Shown here: positions 13,640 through 22,184 of the stretch, in pieces
Numbering within the stretch: the stretch's first letter is position 1
Layout of the letters: the number at the start of each line of letters is the position of its first letter
Origin: Brevibacterium sp. S22
GTDB lineage: Bacteria; Actinomycetota; Actinomycetes; Actinomycetales; Brevibacteriaceae
NCBI RefSeq assembly: GCF_004745485.1
Contig: NZ_RHFG01000035.1
Location: 1-33,051 of the forward strand
DNA: 33,051 bases
Reading direction: 5' to 3'
Translations under genes and position numbers: made by a program
The notes under the pieces: model-generated
Seen by the model: only the letters and a program-made list of their open reading frames with translations
What the model was told of the DNA's origin: nothing
Database searches by the model: none

Positions 13640-16189
13640 TCAGGCGGTGATGACCTCCTGTCGGGCCTCGGGCGTGACCGTGAGATCCCCGTCGACGACG
13701 GTGGCGCGGATCCGGCCACCGTCGCCAACCGCCTCGGTGACGAGGAGATCGGCGATCCGGTCATCAAGCTCGCGCTGGATCACCCGGCGCAGCGGACGGG
13801 CACCGAATTCGGGCTCATACCCGGCGTCGGCGAGCCAGTCGAGAGCCTCGGGCGAGACATCGAGACCGATGCCCTGAGCCTCGAGACGCTGCCGTGAAGC
13901 CTCGAGCTGATGGCCCACGATGGCGTGGAGCTGCTCACGATCGAGACGGGAGAACATCACGGTGTCGTCGATGCGGTTGATGAACTCCGGACGCATGAAC
14001 TCCTTGAGCCGACCCATGACCTTGGCCTTGAGGTCCTTCTCCGCATCCTCGGCGGCACCAGAGGCGAAGCCCAGCGGAGTGCCGGACATGAACTCCGAAC
14101 CGAGGTTGCTCGTCATGATGATGACGGTGTTGCGGAAGTCGACCGTCCGACCCTGACCGTCGGTCAGCCGTCCGTCGTCGAGGACCTGCAGCAGCAGGTT
14201 GAACGCATCCGGGTGGGCCTTCTCGACCTCGTCGAGGAGGATGACCGAGTACGGGCGGCGGCGGACCTGCTCGGTGAGCTGCCCGGCCTCGTCGTAGCCG
14301 ACGTAGCCGGGAGGGGCACCGACGAGACGGGACACGGTGTGGCGTTCGCCGAACTCACTCATGTCGAAGCGGATCATCGCGGATTCGTCATCGAACAGGG
14401 TCTGTGCGAGCGCCTTGGCCAGTTCGGTCTTGCCGACACCGGTGGGGCCGAGGAACAGGAAGCTGCCGATCGGCCGGTCGGGATCGCTCATCCCGGTCTG
14501 GCTGCGGCGGATGGCGCGTGACACCGCGGTCACCGCTTCGTCCTGCCCGACTACACGATCGTGGAGGACGTCCTCCATGTTCGCCAGGCGCACCTTCTGA
14601 CTCTGCGTCATCCGGGCCGCCGGGATTCCGGTGGCACGGGAGACCACCTGGGCGATCTCCTGGTCGTCGATGATCGCCTCGGCGGCAACGGTCTTCGCGG
14701 CGTCGGCACCCGGGTTCTCCGCGGTGTCGATCCGGGCGGCCACCTCGGTGGTCTCATCGCGCAGGCGTCCGGCGCGTTCGTAGTCCTCGACCTCGATCGC
14801 GGACTTCTTCTCGGCCTCGAGCTCGGAGAGCTTGAGCTTGAGGGCGTCGATGTCGACACCGGGTCCGCGCTTGAGCGACATCCGGGCACCGGCCTGGTCG
14901 ATGAGGTCGATGGCCTTGTCCGGAAGGAACCGGTCGGTGATGTAGCGGTTGGAGAGTTCGACGGCGGCCCGGACCGCCTCGTCGGTGTAGGTGACCTCGT
15001 GGAATTCGGCGTAGCGGTCCTTGAGTCCGTCGAGGATCGTCACGGCATCGGCGACGCTCGGTTCGCCCACGATCACCGGCTGGAATCGGCGTTCGAGAGC
15101 TGAATCCTTCTCGATCGTGCGGTATTCCTTGAGCGTGGTCGCGCCGATCATGTGCAGATCGCCGCGCGCCAGTCGCGGTTTGAGGATGTTGCCGGCATCC
15201 ATCGAATTCGCTTCGCCGTTGCCGCCGGCGCCGACGAGGGTGTGGAGTTCATCGACGAAGACGATCATGTCTCCGTCCTCGGCGATCTCATTCAGCGCCC
15301 CGGTCAGTCGTTCTTCGAAGTCGCCTCGGTAGCGGGTGCCCGCGAGCATTCCGGGCATGTCGAGGGAGATGATGCGTTTGCCGTGCAGCTGCTTGGGCAC
15401 ATCGCCGGAGTGGATGGCACGTGCGAGGCCTTCGGCGATCGCGGTCTTGCCGACGCCGGCCTCGCCGAGGAGGACGGGGTTGTTCTTCGTCCGGCGGGCG
15501 AGGATCTCAATGGTCTGTTCGATCTCGTCGGCACGGCCGATGACCGGGTCGAGGCGGCCTTCGGCGGCGAGCGCCGTGAGGTCGGTGCCGTACTTCTCCA
15601 GCACCGATCCCTGCCCGTCCTCACCGTCGGCTTCCTGACCGGGGTGCATGCCTGCGGCCTCGGCTGCTTCGGCTCCTGCCTGCAGGGCCGCCTGGGTGAC
15701 TCCGGCCTGGGCAAGGATGCGGCCCGCAGGCATCTCCTGGTTGAGCACGAAGGCGAAGAAGATGTGCTCCGGGTCGATGTAGGTCGAACCGAAGGCGCGG
15801 GCCACCTGGTAGGCGTCGAGCAGCGCCCGCTGGGCCGAACCGGTCAGCGTCGGTGTGGATTCCACCTCGGTGTCGGTACTCGCCGGAAGGCGCTCTTCGA
15901 TGCTGTGAGCGATGGCCTCGGGGTCAGCACCTGCCTGCCGCACGGCGGAGATTCCCGGTTCGGAATCGACCATCGTGCGGAGGATGTGGAGTGCGTCGAC
16001 CTCGGACTGTCCGTGCCTGCCGGCGAATTCGGCGGCGGCCTCGATGACTTCGTGGCTGCGCTTGCTCAGCAGGCGGTTGATGTCGACGGCTCGCCCGCGG
16101 CGGGCTCCGTTCTGTCCCTGGAGGAAGCGGGCGAGGAACTCGTCGAATGAGTCTCCACCCGAACCTGCGGGTCCGAAGAATGTGGCCAA
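13640..16189 (-). CDS. ClpC-type AAA+ unfoldase
   Basis: This 849-residue Clp ATPase unfolds proteins and probably feeds them to a ClpP ring. In order it has a double Clp N domain (about 35-180), AAA1 with Walker A GEAGVGKT (242-249) and FVDELH, a short middle region with a UVR-like motif (VEDYERAGRLRDE, about 467-479), and AAA2 with Walker A GPTGVGKT (581-588) and LLDEVEKAHPD. A LGF tripeptide (706-708) sits in the ClpP-docking loop. The UVR motif, short middle region and LGF loop make it ClpC rather than ClpB. TTG 16189 is supported by AGGAGG 6 bases upstream. A Gly/Phe-rich N-terminal extension (FFGPAGSGGDSF) is unusual. A HAIR operator just upstream implies HspR control. It may be a paralogue of a main ClpC elsewhere. 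Confidence 0.92.
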   Translation of the reverse strand: MATFFGPAGSGGDSFDEFLARFLQGQNGARRGRAVDINRLLSKRSHEVIEAAAEFAGRHGQSEVDALHILRTMVDSEPGISAVRQAGADPEAIAHSIEERLPASTDTEVESTPTLTGSAQRALLDAYQVARAFGSTYIDPEHIFFAFVLNQEMPAGRILAQAGVTQAALQAGAEAAEAAGMHPGQEADGEDGQGSVLEKYGTDLTALAAEGRLDPVIGRADEIEQTIEILARRTKNNPVLLGEAGVGKTAIAEGLARAIHSGDVPKQLHGKRIISLDMPGMLAGTRYRGDFEERLTGALNEIAEDGDMIVFVDELHTLVGAGGNGEANSMDAGNILKPRLARGDLHMIGATTLKEYRTIEKDSALERRFQPVIVGEPSVADAVTILDGLKDRYAEFHEVTYTDEAVRAAVELSNRYITDRFLPDKAIDLIDQAGARMSLKRGPGVDIDALKLKLSELEAEKKSAIEVEDYERAGRLRDETTEVAARIDTAENPGADAAKTVAAEAIIDDQEIAQVVSRATGIPAARMTQSQKVRLANMEDVLHDRVVGQDEAVTAVSRAIRRSQTGMSDPDRPIGSFLFLGPTGVGKTELAKALAQTLFDDESAMIRFDMSEFGERHTVSRLVGAPPGYVGYDEAGQLTEQVRRRPYSVILLDEVEKAHPDAFNLLLQVLDDGRLTDGQGRTVDFRNTVIIMTSNLGSEFMSGTPLGFASGAAEDAEKDLKAKVMGRLKEFMRPEFINRIDDTVMFSRLDREQLHAIVGHQLEASRQRLEAQGIGLDVSPEALDWLADAGYEPEFGARPLRRVIQRELDDRIADLLVTEAVGDGGRIRATVVDGDLTVTPEARQEVITA

Positions 16190-16209
16190 AGCCGACCTCC
16201 TCTTTCAGA

Positions 16210-16230
16210 GTTGAGCGTATACGACTCAAT
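16210..16230 (-). promoter_or_regulatory. HAIR operator (HspR site)
   Basis: GTTGAGC-GTATACG-ACTCAAT closely fits the HAIR consensus CTTGAGT-N7-ACTCAAG. It lies 20 bases ahead of the clpC start, where HspR binding would repress transcription until heat or protein-folding stress. Confidence 0.85.
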
Positions 16231-16331
16231 CAACAGGAGATCCGCTGCAGTTATTCCCGCGCGAATCTGAGGTCGCCGTCACACGCCGCCACGGCCCCGA
16301 TGAGGGGCTGGCGGCCGGGTGGAGCGGACGC

Positions 16332-16355
16332 GGTCGGACGGTCGGACGGTCGGAC
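16332..16355. repeat. Three 8-bp tandem repeats
   Basis: GGTCGGAC occurs three times head to tail between the clpC promoter and the end of the DUF3152 gene. A slippage-prone tract of no evident function. Confidence 0.85.
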
Positions 16356-16405
16356 GGAGCGGCAGTCGCCTTCACCACGGAGCGGCAGCACAGCCTCAGA
16401 CGCAC

Positions 16406-17203
16406 TCAGCCTTTCGAGGGCCATCCATTGGGTTCGCAGCCCTGCAGACCTTTGGTCTGCTGCTGCATGAGCGGTGCGGCCTCCCCGGGGCCGGGACAGG
16501 ACTCGTGACCATGGCCCAGTGCATGTCCGACCTCGTGATTGATGAGGTACTGCCGATACTGGACGATGTCATCGAACTCCTCGGTGGCCGCGACCCAGCG
16601 TTTGGCGTTGAGGATGACATTGGGTCCGTTGCGGCACGAGAGTTTGCCCAGGGTGCGCAGTGGCAGGCACATTTCGTCGACGGTGTCGGGGCTGGCGATG
16701 GAGATCATCGTGTCCTGCCCCTCGTCGACGAGTTCGATGGAGACATCGTCGATGTCCTGCCAGCCGCGCTCGTCCTGGAGGGTCCTGATGATGAAGTCGC
16801 CGGCTTCGTCGACGTCGATGGGCAGGTTGTCTTCGACGCGCAGTGCAACCTTGAAGGTCTTGCCTCCGTCGCGGTTGAGTCCGGTCTCTTCGGCCGGTCG
16901 ATCCCATTTCCCGCTGCCGTGAGCGTCGATGTCGTCTTCGCTGACTCCTGCCGCGCCGGCGTCATCGACGTTCGCGGTTTCGGTCGGCGCAGGCGACTCC
17001 GTCGGGTCGTCGCTCGCCTGGCCGCTTGTCTGGTCACTCGGGCCGGGCGATGCCACGGCAGTCTCGGCTGCCTTCGGGGTCGGCCGGGTCTCCTCGTCTG
17101 CGGCGGGCGCACAACCGCTCAAACCGATGAGCAGCGAGACAGCGGCAAGGGAGGTCAGGGCGCGTAGGTGCGAGCGGGAGGCGAGGCGGTTTCGACTGAG
17201 CAC
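16406..17203 (-). CDS. DUF3152 lipoprotein, putative zinc metalloprotease
   Basis: The 265-residue lipoprotein from GTG 17203 has a basic signal peptide and lipobox (LSGC, Cys31), a Pro/Thr/Glu-rich linker to about residue 110, and then a DUF3152 domain. Key motifs are [14 protein letters not shown], the zincin-like [11 protein letters not shown] (223-233) and the [22 protein letters not shown] tail, with conserved Cys pairs. The HExxHxxGHxH pattern suggests a zinc-dependent protease of the cell envelope, although no substrate is known for the family. TAGACT on the minus strand (17216-17211) ends 7 bases before the GTG, so the message is probably leaderless. The frame remains open far upstream, but that region is the VOC gene's shadow and repeats. 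Confidence 0.88.
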   Translation of the reverse strand: MLSRNRLASRSHLRALTSLAAVSLLIGLSGCAPAADEETRPTPKAAETAVASPGPSDQTSGQASDDPTESPAPTETANVDDAGAAGVSEDDIDAHGSGKWDRPAEETGLNRDGGKTFKVALRVEDNLPIDVDEAGDFIIRTLQDERGWQDIDDVSIELVDEGQDTMISIASPDTVDEMCLPLRTLGKLSCRNGPNVILNAKRWVAATEEFDDIVQYRQYLINHEVGHALGHGHESCPGPGEAAPLMQQQTKGLQGCEPNGWPSKG

Positions 17204-17210
17204 GCATGCG

Positions 17211-17216
17211 AGTCTA
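17211..17216 (-). promoter_or_regulatory. -10 element of a leaderless transcript
   Basis: TAGACT ends 7 bases before the GTG start of the DUF3152 gene. No clear -35 is visible, and there is no ribosome binding site, which fits leaderless initiation. Confidence 0.45.
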
Positions 17217-17292
17217 GCCGCCGCCTCGTCGAGAAACAGGTTGAGTGCCGAAACACGCGTGCACGCGGCAGTGCTTCGGCGCTCATCCCGTG

Positions 17293-17355
17293 TCTCGACG
17301 CCCGGCTTGAGTTTCGACGCCCGGCTTGTGTCTCGGCGCTCCGCTTGTGTTTCGG
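17293..17355. repeat. 19-bp tandem repeats
   Basis: Units TCTCGACGCCCGGCTTGAG (17293), TTTCGACGCCCGGCTTGTG (17312) and TCTCGGCGCTCCGCTTGTG (17331) are followed by a partial unit. They fill the gap between the VOC gene end and the DUF3152 promoter. Confidence 0.85.
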
Positions 17356-17360
17356 CGAAA

Positions 17361-18029
17361 TCAGAACTCGAGGACACCGCCGGGGCCGCGCAGCTTCGCC
17401 CGCAGGCGGCACTCTGGTCCTTGACGAACTTCGGCGTCGCCGGCTCCGAGCACCTCGAGCACCTGCCGGGCCGCCTCGGGTTCCGGGGATTCCACATGGA
17501 ACTCGAGGAGTTCGAGGGTGGGCAGGGCCGCCTCGGCGGGGTGAACCGACTCGGCCCAGTCGATGAGGAACGGCTGCGCACCTGCGTGCGGGAGCGGGGA
17601 GCGGGTGGTCAGTCGCCATTCGAGGCGGTCGCCGTCAGCGGTGTCGCGGGCCATGTCCTTGACCTCGCCGAAGTCGATTCCGGCGGAGTTCGCGGCCGCG
17701 ATCTTTGCGAGGAAGGCCCGCGGGTGGATGGCCCAGGTCTGCAGGGTCAGCCCCGTGGACAGGTGCGCGTCGAGCGGGAGCGTCCCATCAGCGGGCGGTT
17801 CCTGCTGCGGGTCGGGCCCGAGGATCTCGAGGTAGGTGCGGGCACCGTCCGGCCAGTGCGCGGGGGCGAGACCGAGCAGGAAGTTCGCGGTCCCCATCCC
17901 CGTGTGCGAACCGCCGGAGACAGCACGCAGACCGGTGGCTTCCTCGACGGCGGCGACCCCGGCTTCCAGGTCGGGAACCGTGATGATGAGGTGGTCGAGT
18001 TCAGCGGGAATGGTGTTCGGAACGTCCAT
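17361..18029 (-). CDS. Glyoxalase-like VOC-domain protein
   Basis: This 222-residue protein has the glyoxalase-like fold: an opening strand [23 protein letters not shown], the [13 protein letters not shown] segment and YLEILGPDP with a likely metal-site Glu. A second module ends in [24 protein letters not shown]. It is of the single-chain, double-module type that covers many dioxygenases and isomerases with a divalent metal. Neighbours give no pathway clue, so the substrate is unknown. ATG 18029 has AAAGG about 12 bases upstream. Cytoplasmic, with no signal peptide. Confidence 0.82.
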   Translation of the reverse strand: MDVPNTIPAELDHLIITVPDLEAGVAAVEEATGLRAVSGGSHTGMGTANFLLGLAPAHWPDGARTYLEILGPDPQQEPPADGTLPLDAHLSTGLTLQTWAIHPRAFLAKIAAANSAGIDFGEVKDMARDTADGDRLEWRLTTRSPLPHAGAQPFLIDWAESVHPAEAALPTLELLEFHVESPEPEAARQVLEVLGAGDAEVRQGPECRLRAKLRGPGGVLEF

Positions 18030-18511
18030 GATCCACCCGGACCTTTCAAATGAGTGCGTAGACCCTCAGTCTCCCCCGCTTCGACGTCGAGGGCAATGCC
18101 GAAGAGGGCGCGGGCCGTGCGAATCGTCGCCGGGGCACCCTTAGGGCCAGCCACCAAGCGAGCAGCATCCCGGGCCTCGGGTGCGTACCACCCACGAGCT
18201 CCGGACGCGCAACATCCTCGGCGTGCCTCATTCGGACCCGAACCTCGAATTGCTCAACATCTTCTCGAGGGTCGGGTGCGACGATGACCTGATGGTCGAA
18301 ATCCGAATTGCTCAACATGTCTCAATATGAAGCCCCGGATTGACCGCGATCAGTACGATGCGCTTAACTCGAACCATGCACTTCCACCTCGGGACCCGCT
18401 CCGGACATCGCCTCTGCCTGCATTCCATGGCACCGGCAACGTCCGCATATTGTTGAACTATCACACTGACGTTTCGCAATTCCATCTCTCCGGCCCGAAG
18501 GACCTCATTCC
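18030..18511. other. Intergenic region before the transporter operon
   Basis: No gene is supported. A 15-base direct repeat (CGAATTGCTCAACAT) occurs at 18246-18260 and 18304-18318, and could be a regulator site or a duplication. TTGACC at 18340-18345 with TTAACT at 18364-18369 (18-base spacer) is a weak promoter candidate for the operon starting at 18512. Confidence 0.5.
18246..18318. repeat. 15-bp direct repeat pair
   Basis: CGAATTGCTCAACAT appears perfectly at 18246-18260 and 18304-18318, start to start 58 bases. It lies ahead of the transporter operon. Confidence 0.85.
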
Positions 18512-20221
18512 ATGACGGACGACCGTCCCGCCACCTCGACGCGCCACGCTCAGCGTCACCTCGACCGCCGATCGCTCCTCGGACTCGGTCTCGGTTTCGG
18601 CACACTGCTCACCCTCAGCGCCTGCACACCACGGGACGCCGGTTCCCTCGCGGACGGCGAACCCGTGCGCGGTGGGGTGCTCACCTACTTCGAACCGCAG
18701 ACCTGGACGCTGCTCTACCCGCCGTCGGTCGGCTTCTATCCCAACGGCGGAATCATGAACAACATCTCCGCCCGCCTGCTGTGGCAGGACCCGGAGACGC
18801 TCGACCTGCACCCCTGGCTGGCCACCGAGCTGCCGGAGATCGACGCCGAGGCCAGGACCTACACCTTCACCATCCGTGAGGGAGTGACCTACTCGGACGG
18901 TTCGCCGCTGACTCCGGCGAACGTCGCGAGGAACTTCGACCTCTTCGGCCGTGGCGACGAGTCACGCACCCTGCCGGTGTCCGAACAGATCTCGAACTAC
19001 GAACGCAGCGAAGTCCTTGATGACCACCGAGTGCGATTCCATTTCTCCGCCCCGTCCCCCGGCTTCGCCCAGGCGACCTCGACGATGAACGCAGGACTGC
19101 TCGCCGACTCCACCCTCACCCTCGACGCCGAAGGCTTCGGCCCCGGCGGAGCCACGCAGATCCACACCTGCGGCCCCTTCCACATCACCGCCGAGACGAT
19201 CGGCACGAAGCTGTCTGTCCGCGCCCGGGAGGACTACGACTGGGCGCCCCCGCACCTGGACCATCAGGGCCGAGCCCACCTCGACGGCATCGACTACCTC
19301 GTCAACAACGAATACTCGGTGCGCATCGGAGCCGTGCTCTCCGGGCAGGCCGACGGCGTCCGCGACGTCCAGGCACCGGACGAGTCACGCGTGACCGAGC
19401 AGGGACTGCGCCTCTTCGCGAAAGCGACGAACGGGATCAACAACAGCATCAACTTCCGCTTCCGCCACGATCTGCTCGCCGATGTCGACGTCCGGCGGGC
19501 GCTCATCGCCGCCATCGACCGCCAGGAGATCGTCGACAAGCTCTTCACCCCGAACTACCCGCTGGCCACCGGGCTGCTGGCCAAGGGCGCGATGGGCTAC
19601 ACGGATCAGTCGGGTTCCTGGGAATACGACCCGGACAGAGCCAACCGACTCCTCGATGAGGCCGGGTGGAGCGAACGCAACGGGCAGGGCTACCGCGTCA
19701 AGGACGGGCAGCCGCTGGCCCTGACGGTGAATATCGCACTGCCGCAGCCGCGTTCGAACGAAGTCCAGACCCTCATCCAACAGCAGCTGCGTCGCGTCGG
19801 CGTGCGCCTGTCGATCAACCCCGGCGACCAATCGAAGCAGACTCTCGACGCCCTCGACCTCGATACCGTGCAGATCTACCACTCGATGGTTGCCCGTGCC
19901 GACTTCGACAACCTGCGCTCGAACTACTCCTCGGTCAACCGCGATGTCTTCCTCAACGGCGCCGACCGCACGGATGCCGCCGACGGTTCGATCGATGCGA
20001 AGGTCGACGAACTCCTCGAAGCCCTGGCCTCCGAGCCCGATCATGAGAAACGTCAGCAGGCCGCCGAGGCGGTCCAGAACTACCTCGTCGAGCAGGCCTA
20101 CGTGCTGCCGTTCTTCGAGGAGCCGCAGGTCTTCGCCTTCCGCCGCCGCGTCCACGGCTTCACCACCGAACCCGTGGGCCGGCCCGACTTCTACAGCACC
20201 TGGCTGGCAGGAGAGAAATGA
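18512..20221 (+). CDS. ABC transporter substrate-binding lipoprotein, family 5 (KPN_01854-like)
   Basis: This 569-residue solute-binding lipoprotein is predicted to capture a small peptide-like or similar solute outside the membrane. The signal peptide has an RR pair (LDRRSLLGLGLGFG) and lipobox LSAC (Cys38). The mature domain is of the DppA/OppA type, with the family hallmark TYTFTIREGVTYSDGSPLT. The opening GGVLTYFEPQTWTLLYPP and NGGIMNNISARLLWQDPET fit the KPN_01854-type subfamily, which I recall as travelling with luciferase-like and CMD proteins. GAAGGA 8 bases before ATG 18512 supports the start. It overlaps the next gene by 4 bases and leads a six-gene operon. The ligand is unknown. 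Confidence 0.9.
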   Translation: MTDDRPATSTRHAQRHLDRRSLLGLGLGFGTLLTLSACTPRDAGSLADGEPVRGGVLTYFEPQTWTLLYPPSVGFYPNGGIMNNISARLLWQDPETLDLHPWLATELPEIDAEARTYTFTIREGVTYSDGSPLTPANVARNFDLFGRGDESRTLPVSEQISNYERSEVLDDHRVRFHFSAPSPGFAQATSTMNAGLLADSTLTLDAEGFGPGGATQIHTCGPFHITAETIGTKLSVRAREDYDWAPPHLDHQGRAHLDGIDYLVNNEYSVRIGAVLSGQADGVRDVQAPDESRVTEQGLRLFAKATNGINNSINFRFRHDLLADVDVRRALIAAIDRQEIVDKLFTPNYPLATGLLAKGAMGYTDQSGSWEYDPDRANRLLDEAGWSERNGQGYRVKDGQPLALTVNIALPQPRSNEVQTLIQQQLRRVGVRLSINPGDQSKQTLDALDLDTVQIYHSMVARADFDNLRSNYSSVNRDVFLNGADRTDAADGSIDAKVDELLEALASEPDHEKRQQAAEAVQNYLVEQAYVLPFFEEPQVFAFRRRVHGFTTEPVGRPDFYSTWLAGEK

Positions 20222-21315
20222 TCCTCGACACCCGCTATCTCATCGTCCGCCTGGGCCAAGCGGTCCTGGTCCTCCTCCTCGCGTTCACCGCGGCGTTCAT
20301 CCTGCTCAGCCTCATCCCCGGCGACGGCGTCACCGCCCGCTTCGCCGATCCCACGTTGGGCCTCTCCCCTGAACAGATCGCCGAGATCCGAGAGGCCACC
20401 GGCGCCGACGACTCGTGGTTCGGACGCTATATCACCAGCCTGACCGGATTCCTCACCGGCAACTTCGGCTATTCGGTCCAGACCGGCGCGGCCGTATCGA
20501 CGATCATCTCCGCGGCCCTGCCCTCGACCGCGGTGCTCGCGATCTCCGGGTTCGTCACCGCCCTCGTCCTCGCCGTACTCATCGCCGTCTTCGCGACCTA
20601 CGGCCCGGCCACCGGGCCGCTGTCGCGAGTGCGTCGGGTTCTCGACTCGGTGCCCAGTCTCTTCATCTCGATCCCCGTGTTCTGGCTCGGAATCCTGCTC
20701 AGCCAGGTCTTCTCCTTCCAGCTCGGAATCGTCTCGGTCGTCGATGCCGGCCCCGCCGAAGCGCTCGTGCTGCCGACCCTGACGGTGGCGGTCCCGCTCT
20801 CGGCTCCGATCGCCCAGGTGCTCATCCGCTCCATCACCGAGGTGCAGGCCTCCGGGTTCGTCAAGGTCACCACCGCGAAGGGCGCCTCCGAGCTGTGGCT
20901 CCTCGTCCACACCGTCGCCCGCAATGCGGTGCTGCCGGGACTGACGATCATCGGGCTCGTCTTCGGCGAGCTCGTCGCCGGTGCCGTGGTCACCGAAACC
21001 GTCTTCGGCCGCAACGGCATCGGACTCATCACCGCCCAGGCGGTGACCCACCGCGACAATCCGATTCTGCTGGCCGTCGTCGTCATCGCCACCTTCGGCT
21101 ACGTCATCATCAACCTCATCGTCGACCTCCTCTATCCCATCATCGACGTCCGGCTGCGCTCGAAACGCAGCGTCGCCTCGGTGAGCAGGAGCCTGCGCAG
21201 TCACGACGGGCCCACACGACGGGCCCTGACGGCAACCGCGGCGAGCGTCGGCGTCGACCTCGACTGGGATGCCGATCCCGCGCCCTCCGGCGAGACGAAG
21301 GAGAAGAACGCATGA
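20218..21315 (+). CDS. ABC transporter permease, DppB-like
   Basis: This 365-residue inner-membrane permease has about six helices. The first spans about residues 12-34, followed by a long extracellular loop typical of DppB/OppB (DGVTARFADPTLGLSPEQIAE). The EAA loop that meets the ATPase is around AKGASELWLLVHTVARNAVLPG. The C-terminal tail after about residue 315 is unusually long and hydrophilic, rich in Ser, Arg and Asp. The start overlaps the binding-protein stop as ATGA, and its end overlaps the second permease start the same way. Confidence 0.92.
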   Translation: MILDTRYLIVRLGQAVLVLLLAFTAAFILLSLIPGDGVTARFADPTLGLSPEQIAEIREATGADDSWFGRYITSLTGFLTGNFGYSVQTGAAVSTIISAALPSTAVLAISGFVTALVLAVLIAVFATYGPATGPLSRVRRVLDSVPSLFISIPVFWLGILLSQVFSFQLGIVSVVDAGPAEALVLPTLTVAVPLSAPIAQVLIRSITEVQASGFVKVTTAKGASELWLLVHTVARNAVLPGLTIIGLVFGELVAGAVVTETVFGRNGIGLITAQAVTHRDNPILLAVVVIATFGYVIINLIVDLLYPIIDVRLRSKRSVASVSRSLRSHDGPTRRALTATAASVGVDLDWDADPAPSGETKEKNA

Positions 21316-22184
21316 GCATCACCGATGTCTTCACTCGTGGTCAGGGTGCCGGCCCACACCGTGCCCGCGTGCACGGAGCTCGGACGCGTCCCGGGATTCC
21401 CCCGGCCACCGTCGTCTCGGCGCTGGTCCTGCTCATCGCCATCGCCTGGGCCCTCGTCCCCGGCCTGTTCACCCACTACGATCCGAACGACGGCGGGGAC
21501 ACTCCGGCACTGCTGGCACCGAGCCTCGAGCACTGGTTCGGCACCGACCAGACCGGTCGCGATGCCTTCACCCGCGTCGTCTACGGCGCCTCCCAATCCC
21601 TGCTGGCTGCTCTCGTGGCGGTCGGTGTCGGATTGGTCCTCGGTACGACGATCGGGCTCATCGCCGGCACCAGACGCGGCTGGCTCGATGATGTGCTCAT
21701 GCGCCTCGTCGATGTGCTGCTGTCGATTCCCGCGATCCTGCTCAGCCTCTCGATCGTCGTCGTCCTCGGCTTCGACACGATCAACGCGGCCATCGCCGTC
21801 GGCGTCACGGCGATCGCCCAATTCGCCCGTCTCGCCCGCTCCCAGGCGGTGCAGATCAACACGAGCGACTTCGTGGCCGCGGCCTACGGCTCCGGCGGCA
21901 CATTCTTCTCCGTCCTCGTCCGCCACATCCTCCCGAATTCGATCTCTCCGGTGCTGTCGCTGGCGGTGCTGCAGATCGGATCCGCGATCCTCCAGATCTC
22001 AACACTCGGGTTCCTCGGCTACGGCACCCCGCCGCCGACCCCCGAATGGGGCCTCATCATCGCCGAGGGCCGCAATTTCGTGGCCACCGCATGGTGGCTG
22101 ACCGTGCTGCCCGGCATCGTGGTCATGGCCATCGTGCTCGCCACCCATCAGATCGGCAACACCCTGCGAAAGGTGACATCATGA
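21312..22184 (+). CDS. ABC transporter permease, DppC-like
   Basis: This 290-residue permease forms the translocation channel with its partner. Its hydrophilic N terminus is followed by a first helix at about 32-52, the family motif HWFGTDQTGRDAFTRVVYGA and the EAA loop AAAYGSGGTFFSVLVRHILPN. It closes with the GFLGYGTPPPTPEWG signature of DppC/OppC. ATG 21312 overlaps the preceding stop as ATGA. The ATPase gene overlaps its own stop in the same way. Confidence 0.93.
   Translation: MSITDVFTRGQGAGPHRARVHGARTRPGIPPATVVSALVLLIAIAWALVPGLFTHYDPNDGGDTPALLAPSLEHWFGTDQTGRDAFTRVVYGASQSLLAALVAVGVGLVLGTTIGLIAGTRRGWLDDVLMRLVDVLLSIPAILLSLSIVVVLGFDTINAAIAVGVTAIAQFARLARSQAVQINTSDFVAAAYGSGGTFFSVLVRHILPNSISPVLSLAVLQIGSAILQISTLGFLGYGTPPPTPEWGLIIAEGRNFVATAWWLTVLPGIVVMAIVLATHQIGNTLRKVTS

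Noticed and set aside
13910..16150. Long plus-strand frames opposite clpC
   Set aside because: Antisense shadows of a clear AAA+ gene; no ribosome binding site or family.
18046..18318. 90-codon leftward frame before the transporter operon
   Set aside because: No ribosome binding site and no family; it spans the 15-bp direct repeat and is probably chance.
20191..21926. Leftward acidic frames opposite the permeases
   Set aside because: Asp/Glu/Gly-rich translations are antisense artefacts of hydrophobic permease codons.
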